Source: Paraphaeosphaeria minitans (lineage: Eukaryota; Ascomycota; Dothideomycetes; Pleosporales; Didymosphaeriaceae). From it: DNA of 64,000 nucleotides. The translations under genes and the position numbers were made by a program. The notes under the pieces are model-generated. The model saw nothing but the letters and a program-made list of their open reading frames with translations. It was not told the origin of the DNA and did no database searches. Shown in pieces: positions 24,153-34,963 of this stretch. Numbering within the stretch: position 1 is the first letter of the stretch; every line of letters starts with the position of its first letter. The stretch is taken from NCBI GenBank assembly GCA_015832175.1, contig WJXW01000016.1:1054001-1118000 (forward strand), written 5' to 3'.

Positions 24153-25895
24153 TCACGCCCATACACCCAGCGTCCAGCTTGCTCGCTCGCCAGCGCCTCT
24201 GACCACATTGGATCCCATACTCTGCCGCTGCGCTGCGATGGATACCTCCTTCTCCTTGCTCGCGCCTTGGAGTCCATGCTGGAGGTACCGCTCTCGGTCA
24301 ATCTCAACGATACCTCTGATTCGCTGCTGGGCTACCAAACTCGCACCTGCCCAAGGCCCCAAGGTTTCTACCACACGCACTATGCCACCGGTGAGACTGG
24401 CCGGCGGCGGCCCATTCCGCAAGGTAACATGTGCAAGCTTTGCATCGATATTGTCTTCTTCATGCCCTCGTAATCCTGCCGGAAGAGGGCTGTCTGGGTC
24501 CAGCGACTCTGTGATTTTGTCGTCACCTTCCTGCCTTTGTAGCTCGAGAGCCTCTCTTTTCTGCCGCAGGATCTGTTCGTGCCGTGCACTAGCTGTGCCG
24601 TAGTTGCGAACCGCGTCCCACCCTTTCGCGTGAACAAGCGCCTCGAGCTCTGCAAGGATGCGGCTCTTTAGTCCGGGTAGAGCAGACACGCCTCCAGTGA
24701 TGACAATACGGGACATGCACACGCGACGTACGTCCACAGGCAGAGATAGCAATGCGCGATAAATCAGATGGTGCAGCGGCAGCTCATCGTCATCGAACTC
24801 ATTCAAGGCGATCTCAGTAGCAAAAAGAGCGTTCTCAGCTGGTTTGGCGAGAGTTGCAAAAGGTACGGTGATCTCCGATGGGGGTGTTGCTTTCGGGAGC
24901 GGTATGGTTATTGTCGGCTCCGGCGTCTCCACCGCATCTTCGAATTCCTCGAGAATAGGCGAGGTGCGCGCGGGGAAGTACAAAGTTCGGCGGTTTGATC
25001 TGGGTCTGGACTTGCACCAACCGACGCGCGACAGGATCTCCTCGGCTTCCTTGAAAGAGATACCGTCACCTTCCTGATAGCCAAGATGTTCGTCTAGTGC
25101 CGCGTTGAGGACCTTTGCCATCTCTTCGCTCAAAAGCTTCCCGGCTCGCACCGTCCGCTCCTCATGCACCTCGCGGTACTCACACACAGCAGTAAGCAGG
25201 GTCTCAGCCCATCCAATGTCCACAACCAGCGCCGACCGTAAGCCAGCGGCCACAGTCGAAAGGACAGGCGAGGACATGAGGGTGATGCTTGGTGCTTGGA
25301 CACGTCCAAATAGGACGTCGAGCAACGTCGACATCAACGGATGCGGCATCTTGGGCGGCAGGGCGAGGAGGATGCGGCGCGGCTTCGTATCGAGCACGAA
25401 GTACTTGTTGTACACTTCGCGCATGATTCTCTCAAACTTGTCTTCCACCACGCCCAGGTCGATTTGGCTCAGATCCATGCGGTACAGCTCGTACGCCTGC
25501 GCCCATCCCTGTTCCTTCGTCAGGTTCTTGCTCTTTCGCGCGCTCTCAGGGTCCCATTGGCGATAGTCGCCAACGCGCCGCTGGTTGTCCGGGTCGCAGG
25601 CCAAGGTACATCGTGGGGTGCTCTCGCCGGGGAAGCCGGCGCGCACAAATCGCGAACCGACTTCAATGACCACGTATTCGTCGTCGGTGCGGAAGCTGCC
25701 GCCAGGAGAACCGAAGAGGGCTGACACTGAGCGTCCGAGAGTCGGTGTGCGAGGAGATTCAGGCGTGGATGCTAGGTCGGCGAGACGCTGACCAGCGCCT
25801 CGGACAGACCTGCCGAGCGAAGACGACACCTTGCGCTCGCCTGATGCAGACATTGGCAAGTGCAAAGGGCGGAGGGAGGGGGGTGAAGTCGTCAA
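24153..25895 (-). CDS. ARP10: Actin-like protein ARP10 (dynactin)
   Basis: This single-exon gene of 580 aa encodes a divergent actin-fold protein resembling fungal Arp10/Arp11, the pointed-end subunit of dynactin, which works with dynein in nuclear and vesicle transport. After a Ser/Pro-rich leader (about residues 1-70) it has an actin N-terminal signature (VVIEVGSRFVRAGFPGE), LLALPPKMP, LVVDIGWAETLLTAV and a C-terminal VITGGVSALPGL segment, equivalent to the conserved actin block. It has Glu- and Pro-rich insertions absent from conventional actin. An alternative start at Met15 (25,853) is possible. It is divergent from NOP58 across 320 bp. The actin fold is clear; the ARP10 assignment is likely but not certain. 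Confidence 0.75.
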   Translation of the reverse strand: MTTSPPSLRPLHLPMSASGERKVSSSLGRSVRGAGQRLADLASTPESPRTPTLGRSVSALFGSPGGSFRTDDEYVVIEVGSRFVRAGFPGESTPRCTLACDPDNQRRVGDYRQWDPESARKSKNLTKEQGWAQAYELYRMDLSQIDLGVVEDKFERIMREVYNKYFVLDTKPRRILLALPPKMPHPLMSTLLDVLFGRVQAPSITLMSSPVLSTVAAGLRSALVVDIGWAETLLTAVCEYREVHEERTVRAGKLLSEEMAKVLNAALDEHLGYQEGDGISFKEAEEILSRVGWCKSRPRSNRRTLYFPARTSPILEEFEDAVETPEPTITIPLPKATPPSEITVPFATLAKPAENALFATEIALNEFDDDELPLHHLIYRALLSLPVDVRRVCMSRIVITGGVSALPGLKSRILAELEALVHAKGWDAVRNYGTASARHEQILRQKREALELQRQEGDDKITESLDPDSPLPAGLRGHEEDNIDAKLAHVTLRNGPPPASLTGGIVRVVETLGPWAGASLVAQQRIRGIVEIDRERYLQHGLQGASKEKEVSIAAQRQSMGSNVVRGAGERASWTLGVWA

Positions 25896-26215
25896 TGCAT
25901 GTGTCGCTGGAGCGCGATGCTGCTGCTATTCAAGTGGACGTCCCACGGACCAATGGCAGCCCGAGGAGCTTGGGTGGGTCTGTGGGCGGCTTGGCAGCGA
26001 ACTTTTTCCAAGCCGACCGATTTTTTGGTTGCTCGCATACACACACACGCACGCGCCCGCTCGCCCCGTCTCAGCAGCAACACCCGCTGCACAAGTATCG
26101 CCAGAAGAGGAGGAGCCACAACCCTAGCCGGGAAATTGCAACCGCACCGCGCGAATCCGCCGCTACGCAAGGAAGGAGCTGCCGCAGCTCTCCACAGACC
26201 CGCGCAGAAATAGAA
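25896..26215. promoter_or_regulatory. Shared divergent promoter region ARP10/NOP58
   Basis: This 320-bp intergenic stretch between divergent starts must contain both promoters. It holds a CA/CG-rich dinucleotide tract (about 26,036-26,056). No clear TATA box was seen. Confidence 0.5.
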
Positions 26216-28124
26216 ATGGGTGTCTTCATTCTCAGCGAGACCAGCGCCGGCTATGCGCTCTTCAAGGCCAAGGACAAGAAGCTGCTGAAAGGCGGCGAGT
26301 CTCTGTCTACGGTCCAAGACGCCGCCGGAGCTTTGAAGCTCAAGAAATTCACCGTAAGAGTGATGCCTCTGCCCAGCCAACGTCGAAGCTTATCCTGTGC
26401 AGAAATTCGAGAATGCCGTGACCGCGCTCAACGAAGCCGCAGCCCTCTCGGACAGCAAGGTCACGCCTCTGCTGTCGAAGCTGCTCGAGGACCTCAAGGA
26501 CGAGACCAAGGCGTCTTTGGCCGTGGCCGATGCAAAGCTTGGTAACGCCATCGCACAGCTGCCGGGCCTTGACCTCAAGATCGTCAGTGACCAGTCTTCC
26601 ACCAGCGAGGTCTACAGGGCTATTCGCGAGCACCTGCCCTCCCTGATTCCCGACATGGTCCCCGCCGAAGTCAATGCGACGAGATTGGGTTTGGCCCACT
26701 CGCTCTCGCGACACAAGCTGAAGTTCTCTCCCGACAAGGTCGATACCAGTACGTGCACTCTGAGCGTCGCGAGGATGCTTTGGCAACCCCACACACTGCT
26801 CAATTTATGTTGATTGGAACTAACATGGCTTAGTGATCATCCAGAGCATTGGCAGTCTCGACGTACTCGACAAGCAGCTGAACACCTACGCCATGCGTGT
26901 GAAGGAATGGTACGGCTGGCACTTCCCGGAGCTGGCCAAGATCCTCAACGACAACCTCGCTTACAGCCGAGTTGTGCTCAAGATGGGATTCCGCTCCAAC
27001 GCCCGGGAAGCTGACCTCTCCGTAAGTTGGTCAGACACAATGCATGAAACACACCACTAACAGCCGCAAAGTCCATTCTGCCCGAAGAAATTGAGGCAGC
27101 TGTCAAGGCTGCCGCCGAGATCTCCATGGGAACTGAGATTAGCGATGAAGATCTCGAGGCAACGAGTGCATTGGCCGAACAGGTCGTTGACCTTACCGAG
27201 CATCGCATCAACCTTTCCAACTACCTGAGCAGCCGCATGCAAGCGCTTGCGCCCAATCTGACGCAGCTGGTCGGTGAGCTCGTTGGAGCTCGTCTGATCG
27301 CGCACGCCGGTTCCTTGACCAACCTTGCCAAGTCCCCCGGTTCGACCATCCAGATCCTTGGGGCAGAGAAGGCACTATTTCGCGCCCTCAAGACCAAGCA
27401 CGACACACCCAAGTATGGTCTTATCTACCACGCCTCGCTCATCGGTCAGGCCACCGGTAAGAACAAGGGCAAGATTGCGCGTATGTTGGCTGCCAAGTCT
27501 GCCCTCGGTCTGCGCGTTGATGCTCTCAGCACCTGGGGTGTTGGCTCTGAAGATACTTCCAAGGAACCCACCGAAGAGGAGAAGTCCCAGCTCGGCCGTG
27601 ATGCACGGGCTACCATTGAGAGACGTTTGAGGGCACTCGAAGGCAAGCCGTTGAAGAGCTTGGCCAACGCTAACATGGTACCGGTTGCGCAGAAGTGGGA
27701 GGTCAAGGAGGCACGCAAGTACAACCCTGACGCTGACGGTCTGACTGGTGATGAGCCTGCTGCCGAGAAGACCAAGGGTCAAGTAAACGGAACGACACCG
27801 AAGAAGCTCGTACAGGAAGTTGAGAGCGGATCTGAGGACGAGGACGTGACCATGGGCGATGCCGGTGCTGACACATCCGACTCGGAGGCGGAAGAGCCGA
27901 CCACTGGCACCACCCCCAAGGACAAGAAGGCCGCAAAGAAAGCGGAGAAGGAGGCTAAGAAGGCACGGAAAGCCGAGCGCGCTGCGAAGCGTGAAGCCAA
28001 GGTAGCAAAGCAGGCCGCCAAGGAGGCGAAGAAGGCTGCGAAGGGCACTTCGGACAAGAAGCGAAAACACGATGACGAGGAGGACAAGACCGAGAAGAAG
28101 AAGAAGAAGAAGAGCAAGGACTAG
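26216..28124 (+). CDS. NOP58: Nucleolar protein NOP58 (box C/D snoRNP core)
   Basis: NOP58 is a core protein of box C/D snoRNPs, which guide rRNA 2'-O-methylation and pre-rRNA processing in the nucleolus. Four exons (26,216-26,353; 26,403-26,748; 26,834-27,021; 27,072-28,124) give 574 aa. The N-terminus [17 protein letters not shown] is diagnostic. The Nop domain has [23 protein letters not shown] and [19 protein letters not shown]. The C-terminal 140 residues carry an acidic patch and then a long Lys/Ala/Glu repeat ending in poly-Lys, as in other NOP58 proteins. Phases match at all junctions. The third intron uses an AAG acceptor just after a CTAAC branch site. An ATG at 26,216 fits the family start. 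Confidence 0.95.
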
Positions 28125-28532
28125 GTGTCTCTGTCTGTACCTCCGTTCCGAAGACCTGCGCCTCGGAAGCGTTGAGTATGTATGTCAAAATGGGCGACGG
28201 CGTTCGGGATGTTTATCTGACTTGCTATATACGGCAAGCGGCGCAGCTATGGTTCGGCTTGGGCATACTTGTATATGTTCTGTTCTCTTCCGCGGATGTG
28301 CATGTAGCTTTGGACGAAGGCTGGGGAGGGATGATGTGTGACGAGTGGTTGTTTGAGAATACCCGCCGCATCATGTGTGAATTTTACCAATCCGTTCAAT
28401 GCCTCCTGTCTATCATGCTATTCGTGCTCAAAAGGCGACCCTTTTGCTCCCAAGCTCTCTTTCTTTCGTGGATGATGTGATGCTGCTCCGGGTTCATTGT
28501 ACTCGGCAGATGAGACCTTGCTTCTCCCAGCC
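28125..28532. other. Convergent intergenic region NOP58/RPC9
   Basis: These 408 bp lie between two stop codons of convergent genes. Both 3' UTRs must lie here. No other feature was recognised. Confidence 0.5.
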
Positions 28533-29304
28533 TCAAGCTTTGCGCTTCAACTTCTTCTTGTGCTTCCTTCTCGAATCACCCAGCATCTCGTCGGGCAGCT
28601 TCTCCATCTCCTGGTCCTCGACGCCCGCCGGAATCGTCGCTTCCTCCTCATAAAACACTCTCAGCACCTGCTCCAGAATGTCGTCCAGCTCCTCCTCGCT
28701 GAACCGCGAAGTCGCCTATCCGTTTCCATCAGCCTCGGCCTGCTCCTCTTGCACGCACGGGCAACGTACCTCTTCGATGATGAGCTCGAGCGTGATGCGC
28801 GATGTCGGCCGCACGTTGTACAGCTGCAGATACTCGGCCTTGTTGAGCCTGTACTTGGGGGCCAGCGCGCGGAGCAGCGAGTGCGGGCCCTTGTACAGCG
28901 TCATGGGGCGCTCGGGGTGGTACTCTGCCGTCTCCTTTGCGGGGTTGGTCCACTGCGCGGTGTCTGCGGCTGCGTTGGGGTCGCCTTCGAAGTATCGCAG
29001 GCCCTGCGACGCAGTCAGTGTGTGTATGTGTGTGTGTGTGTGCACGTGTCTTGGAGAACACGTGAAGGGGTGGGGAAGACGGTTTGGCGTACATCCTGTA
29101 GGATTTCTCGGACGTTGGAGAGGGTCTTGTCGCGGTTGCGCTCTTTGGAGAGGTAGTAGTCGGACTCTGAGTGGATGTGTTGGTAGACCTCGTGGTTGGA
29201 GAGGAGGGCGGATTGGGGGTTTTTGATCTGCGATCTGTGAGCACGTGTTACGCCCAGGACAGTAGAAGGAAGCTGGGGAGAGCGTAGGGATACTCTACAT
29301 GCAT
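28533..29304 (-). CDS. RPC17: RNA polymerase III subunit RPC9 (Rpc17)
   Basis: This is the RPC9/CRCP-type stalk subunit of RNA polymerase III, partner of RPC8, needed for initiation at tRNA and 5S genes. Four exons (29,299-29,304; 29,093-29,227; 28,770-29,003; 28,533-28,715) give 185 aa. The N-terminus reads M-H-I-K-NPQSALLSNHEVYQHI, matching the family's conserved start. The HRDC-like middle has LRALAPKYRLNKAEYLQLYN and RPTSRITLELIIEE, then SEEELDDILEQV and a Lys-rich tail. The first exon is only six bases (ATG CAT); the 71-bp intron after it restores the family N-terminus. The second intron carries a GT/CA microsatellite. All phases agree. The gene is convergent with NOP58. Confidence 0.88.
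29018..29046. repeat. GT microsatellite inside RPC9 intron 2
   Basis: A short run of GT dinucleotides with two interruptions lies within the 89-bp second intron of the RPC9 gene (29,004-29,092). Confidence 0.7.
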
Positions 29305-30370
29305 GGCTGCTATTTAAAGTCTAGCCAGTCGGAGCTTTTGGATGGTCCAGTGATGCTCAAGCGCGACTTGGACGAAAGCGATGGTGCACAGGCAGTTGGA
29401 GAGGGTAGGTTGGGAGCAGTTCAATTAGGGCTGATAAATCTCAGTGCAGCTCCAGATGAACAATGAAGAGATTCAACAGTGAGACTCCAGTAACGAATAT
29501 GAGATGACGCCACGAGAGAATGTGACAACGTGAGAAAGTCGTCTCGATTTGGCGATGCTGATCGCCGGGAAGGGAATGTTTGGTGAGTAATTAAACATGC
29601 GTAGACAAGCCTTGTGCAAAATGCAAGCGCACTACAGGCGAGCTGTCCAGCCTGCTGCGTGCCAGGGCGAAAGATATTATTCTACTTACCATGAATCTCT
29701 CAATGTGACAGGTAATTATCGGAACTGGGTACGGAGCGCGAGTATATCGATTGGGCACTGTGCGGCTCCCATTTGCCTTGGTGAGGGTAGTCTAGCTTTT
29801 GACGCCATCAAAGAAGTTGTGTCAGATCTAGCGCACTCTCTCATTGGTCAGTGATCAGCCGCAGCTGCACGTGACGAACAGAATCGTTGAATCTGCCATA
29901 GTAGCTTTCTGCCTGATACGCTCGCGGAAACGGTGATGGTCTGCTAGGTAATCCTACGACGGTGTGAAATCCTGCAAGATTAGGACATGCGTCCTCTGAA
30001 CTGGAGTCGAGATGACCCGAAAGCATGTCTCCGTACAATCCCACGCTACATTCGCGGGGTTCCTGGAGACACACATGGTTTGATGAAGTGATACGTCAGA
30101 CTTATTTGCCGAGTGAATTTTGACAGCCTCGCGATGCACTTTTTCAATGTCGAATGAATGCTAGCCTCGGTAGCAATGCGTTGAGAAGGTTCGGTGAGAA
30201 GGGATAATGCTGGTTATGGAAATAGGACGCGGAATCTACAGCATTCTAGCGAGTGCAAAGTAGCGAAGCCAGAACCGGACTGGGGGTGTTCATGGTTCTG
30301 CGCCAGCCTGTTTTTATTCTTCGCTGAACACTGTTAACTGCAAGAGTGCTAGAAAGTGCGAAGGATGCAC
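29305..30370. other. Intergenic region without recognised gene
   Basis: About 1.07 kb upstream of RPC9. Only short, family-less frames are present. It contains the RPC9 promoter; nothing else is supported. Confidence 0.5.
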
Positions 30371-30878
30371 ACTGGGAATTGGACTGGGAATTGGACTGGG
30401 AATTGGACTGGGAATTGGACTGGGAATTGGACTGGGAATTGGACTAGGAATTGGACTGGGAATTGGACTGGGAATTGGACTGGGAATTGGACTAGGAATT
30501 GGACTGGGAATTGGACTGGGAATTGGACTGGGAATTGGACTAGGAATTGGACTGGGAATTGGACTGGGAATTGGACTGGGAATTGGACTAGGAATTGGAC
30601 TGGGAATTGGACTAGGAATTGGACTGGGAATTGGACTAGGAATTGGACTGGGAATTGGACTGGGAATTGGACTGGAAATCGGACCGCATGTTGGACTGCG
30701 AATTGGACTGCGAAATGGACTGGAAACCGGACCGCATGTTGGACTGCGAATTGGACTGCGAATTGGACTGGAAACCGGACCGCATGTTGGACTGCGAATT
30801 GGACTGCGAATTGGACTGCGAATTGGACTGGGAATTGGACTGGGAATCGGACCGCATGTTGGACTGCGAACTGGACTG
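30371..30878. repeat. 12-bp minisatellite (GGAATTGGACTG), about 42 units
   Basis: About 42 head-to-tail 12-bp units. The left 290 bp are nearly uniform, differing only by G/A in the CTGGG/CTAGG position. The right 220 bp consist of variant units, including a GGACCGCATGTT variant that recurs in a higher-order pattern. Because the unit is a multiple of three, several frames are open on both strands (for example repeats of TGNW forward and PIPS reverse). That openness is expected for such a repeat and does not show a gene. Confidence 0.9.
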
Positions 30879-31929
30879 TTCATGAGGAAGTGGTTGCGCT
30901 GCAGCCGCAGATATTGGAAGCTGCCAGTCTAGACATGCATGAGTTGCAACGTGGTCCCGGGCAGCCGGTTATACGGTATCGATGTATCGCCAGCGGTCGT
31001 CGGTAGGTAGGTATCTATCTATACGGAACAGATGCATACGGTACAGTCGCTGCGATGCACGACCGACTCTGCAGTCAGAAATTTCCCTGGTCGCGGCACC
31101 GAGCAAGCCGGGAATCATGGTGAGATACCATTTGCGGTCAGGCGCGTTTCATCCGCAGAATCTGCCCGTGGTGTGGAGCAGGCAAGAATCGCGTAGGGAG
31201 GCTCGCGCAGCCGATCAGCGGTGTACGAGCAGCACCGGGAGCGGTCGAATTGCGCGTTGGAAAGGCTGACGGCGCGGACGGCAGCAGCTCAGTCAGAGTC
31301 AGACCACAATCCGTCCGTGATTGAGAGAAGAGCGCCTGCGACAATGGCCGGTGGCGATCTAGACCTCCAGCCTTGGCGCACACGGTGCAGTCGCGCTCTG
31401 ATTGGCGGGCCTGCGTCCGCTGCACCAGAGGCCAGTCAATCCTCCTCTTCGCCTTCGCTCCACCGACCACCTCACGCCCTCACAGCCCTCACAATCCTCA
31501 CACCACAGTGCGCGCGTCTCGGAGCATCAGCCTCCCCTCTCCAACACCACGCCCAATGTTTCCTGTCCTTCGCCCCTGATCCGCTTTTCCCGCAGTCCTG
31601 CCTGTGCACCGGCCAACACACTCTCCCTCTCTCTCTGCTGGCATTGAGCTGTCCTCTCCCTTGTCACACTGTGCTTTCACTCACTCGACACCCCCCGTCC
31701 GCCCCCGCCACACGGAGCGTTCGGTCTTGGCCTCCGCATCCTGCCCTCGTCGGCATCGGTGCATCTGCTGCTGAGGCCCTCCCGGACGCATCAAGGCTGC
31801 CCAAAGATCGCTACTGCACGGGCCCTCGGCACACTAGGTGCGAGCACGTACGAGTAGGTAGCCTGTCCGGCCTCATCTTGATGATACAGCATCCTGCCCG
31901 CTTGCCCGCCCAGCGATTCTGTCGCTGCC
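30879..31929. other. Intergenic region; pyrimidine-rich leader at right
   Basis: No gene was recognised. Bases about 31,430-31,700 are strongly CT-rich with CTCACA and TCTCTC runs, typical of a fungal core promoter or 5' leader for the gene starting at 31,930. Confidence 0.5.
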
Positions 31930-33763
31930 ATGATCGACAGCAACATCGCTGCTCTGGTAGAGGAGCTGCACCGCGACATCGGCTCGTCTTCGGACGTTGG
32001 CGCCTCCTACCCCAGACCCGTGGCTCACGGTGCATTCGTCTCGGCACACCCGCACGACCACCACCACCACCACCACCACCACCACGGTCCTGCTCTTCTC
32101 CAACCGTCGCTGGCCTCTCCCTTCCCGTTGCCAGCACCTGCACCGCCAGACGTCCCTAGCCCACTACGCGAGACACAGCCCGACCTCGGTCTCAACTTTG
32201 CAGCTCCCCTCGTGCCGTCCGATGTATCGCTGCCTACCCCACGCATAGCGAGAACCTCGCACAGCCTGCGCCTTCCCTCGTTCGACGTCTTGGGCATCGG
32301 CGCTCCTCATCCTGATCGTCCCCGTTTGCACTCCATTCCTTCCTTCTCTGTGGGCGCCGGTCCACTGTCGAAGCCGGAAGATCCGCTTCATGTCCTTAGC
32401 CCGCGCGCGTACCAGCTTGACGGCGCCGACGACCATCTTCCCAGTACGAATCCGCGACCCGCAAAGGCCACCCTCGATCGCATCGTCCCTGTCATGACCC
32501 CGCCAACAGAGCTAGGTGCCTTCAATTGGGGCACCTTTGTGCATGTAAGGACGGCAGCACTGGGCTCGCCACCCAGTTCCGACCCAGGACAATCGCCAAA
32601 CCTTGCCACGGTGGCCAGCGCGTCATCCCTAACATCTGCTCCCATTGTCGTACCCACGGTTGTGGAGGCGAGCGGTGCACTAGGCATGGCAGCCTGGACG
32701 CAGAAAGCAACAGAGACGCTCAGTGAGTGCGGCCGCAGAGCGCACGAGAAAGGCATGCTGACTTGTCGTAGTTACCAAGTCGACTTTTGAAGCTGAAAGC
32801 TCCGTCAAGATCCTCTCTCACGCTCTGCCATGCCCGTCCACCACCGGCCACCTGTTCCCACGAATCATAGCTGCCATCCATGACCAGTCGCCGGCCAACA
32901 CAGCCTGGATCAATGTTTTCCATGCAGTTCCCGGCCGCTTCACGCTTTCCGATCTTCCCAAATCTCCGCCCTCAACTCCGGGCCCTGCCGTGGGTGGGGA
33001 TGAATACTTCACAAGCAAAGTCTTCGATAGCGCCGTAGCTATTCCAGACTATCAACTTGACTCCAAGCTCTTGCCACCTTCTCCACGTCCTGTCGTACCC
33101 CCTGGCAGCGTCAACATCTCGATAGTCGAACGGTACATTCCACCAACCAACACGAACGAGTACGCAGAAATGTTCCAACTCAAGGGCCGTTCGCTGTTAC
33201 ACGATCGATTGGTCGAGTTGTCTCCCAGCAACGGTATCCTGGTCTTCATATACCCCACCAAAACCGGCGCTCGCTCTTTCATGCAGCACTACCTCGGTCC
33301 GATACTCGACCCGCTGTTGCGCTCTGTCACGGTCATACACGAGCTATCCTCCGAATTAGGTAGGAGTCTCGGTCAGATGAGCTCGGTGAACTACCTCGAT
33401 GAGTACGAGAGGCTGCGGGACCATGTGACGCGCTATTGTAGCATGCTGAGCGAGGGCAGTCCTGGTGACAAGAAGTCTGTCTTCACTGTAGTTTCCGCAT
33501 CCAAAGAGGAAGCGGTGTTTGAGAGGTCGGCTTGGGCGGATGATTGGTGGATCAAGCAAGAAAAACCGCGCATTCGTGAGACGGTTAACAAGTACTTCCG
33601 GCAGGTTAAGAAGCTGCCGAAGGGGGAAATGACTAGTTCGCATCTGATCCAAGAGGTACTGGATGGTGTGTCGAACCGCAAACTCGATGGCATCCGTTCG
33701 GAACCGAAAGGCATCGAAGTCGGCATCTTCATTATCAGAAGATCCACAATCGCGTCAGGTTAG
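31930..33763 (+). CDS. Unrecognised 594-aa protein with poly-His tract
   Basis: Function unknown. Two exons, 31,930-32,722 and 32,772-33,763, give 594 aa. The 49-bp intron (GTGAGT...GTAG) joins in phase to give TLITKSTFEAE. The first half is Pro/Ser-rich and low in complexity, with nine consecutive His (residues 44-52). The second half looks globular: a SSVKILSHALPCPST segment, WINVFHAVPGRF, VNISIVERYIPP, ILVFIYPTKTGARSFMQHYL, a helical stretch with YLDEYERLRDHVTRYC, and a final ...EPKGIEVGIFIIRRS. No signal peptide or membrane segment is seen. Uniform codon use and the ordered second half make it a credible gene. An overlapping frame at 33,663-34,055 could be an extra exon but cannot be joined with confidence. 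Confidence 0.7.
32059..32085 (+). repeat. CAC trinucleotide run coding for nine His
   Basis: Nine CAC codons in a row within the first exon of the 594-aa gene, after a HPHD lead-in. Confidence 0.9.
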
Positions 33764-34963
33764 AAACCTGTCGAGACGCCGTGAAGACGATTTTTTGGTG
33801 GATGATGAGACCGATAGTCCTGGGCACGACCTCGCGGTTATCATATACGACATTTTGGACGACATGAGCGAATGCTCGCTAGGGGTTCAAGGCGTTTTGG
33901 AAGCGATGCATGATCAATACCCGTTCTCGCATAGCATGGCGTTAGGAAGAAACATGGGCCACCGAAAAGGAAACATGGGAACAACCATTAATTTGATTCT
34001 CATGCGCTTGGGCTTCAGCTTCTTTATACTTTCAAATCCCCTTAACACGAGCTGACCGCCTGGTCTAGATGGAATCCCGCAGAATTGCATTCCGTCATAC
34101 GCTAGGCTAATCCTGCTCCAAAGACGCTGATCATTACCGTATAGATGAGCGTGCGGCGCCCTTGTCGTAAAGTGTAACCTCAAACGACCCGACTTCCGAT
34201 TCTCACTGCGGGCATTCTCTCTGACAATGGTATACAATGTCCTAGAGGGTCTTCTCCTTCTCATCGGCGCTGGAACTGTTTCATCAATTGGTTCACCAGC
34301 GCAGGTGGCATCAGGTAAAATGATTTTCTCAAGCACACATGGAAACTTTGTAAGGAACTACCCAAGACACTACACTATGCACCGACACGTATGGGCACCA
34401 CCCATGCTTGAATCGTTTTACAATCGTGAATCATGTTGGTAGGTAGACTTCAAGACAATCATCTCAATCTCAAGCAGAAGTCCAGAACCTCGAATGTTCA
34501 CCATTACTTCGTCTTGGACAATTTATTGAGAACATGCGCTCCAGCCTTGTGACAACGTCATACCTCTCATTTTGGAACCCATGTTGTGCTCCGCAGCGAA
34601 TTTGGGGTCTAACTTTTGGTATCCACTGTCCGAATCTTTTCGCCGAGGCACCTCACAGCGCCATCACCATGTCCAAGCCCTCTTTATTGTGTTGATTCGT
34701 TTCGCCTACAGAGTTTGACTAAAATAGAATACCATCCGTTCTTGGCAACGAAGTCAACCTCGACAGCGTCGACTCGGTGAATACTACGATGCCCGATCAG
34801 GACTAGTGTGACACGAAAGTGGGGCAGGTGGCGCCTTGTGCAGGTGCAGGTGCATGTGGCTGGTGCCCCCCACGTGTTGTTCGTCGTGCACTCCAAGGCT
34901 TGGACCGTTTCGATCCTCCTCGATACCAACCACGCTCGGATAGCAAAATCGAATCGAGCCACC
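33764..34963. other. Intergenic region without recognised gene
   Basis: These 1.2 kb lie between the 594-aa gene and the thioredoxin gene. Its left end carries part of an overlapping open frame (33,663-34,055) with an acidic segment near 33,785-33,880. No family was recognised. Confidence 0.45.

Noticed and set aside
30314..31006. Long repeat proteins on both strands over the minisatellite (TGNW and PIPS repeats)
   Set aside because: A 12-bp tandem repeat without stops is open in several frames by necessity; there is no promoter logic, splice logic or non-repeat domain.
31221..32159. 312-codon plus-strand frame before the 594-aa gene
   Set aside because: It covers CT-rich leader sequence and overlaps the better-supported gene in another frame; composition is low-complexity.
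33663..34055. Additional exon of the 594-aa gene in another frame
   Set aside because: It contains an acidic, protein-like stretch, but no donor/acceptor pair joins it in phase without losing the natural C-terminus; left as intergenic.
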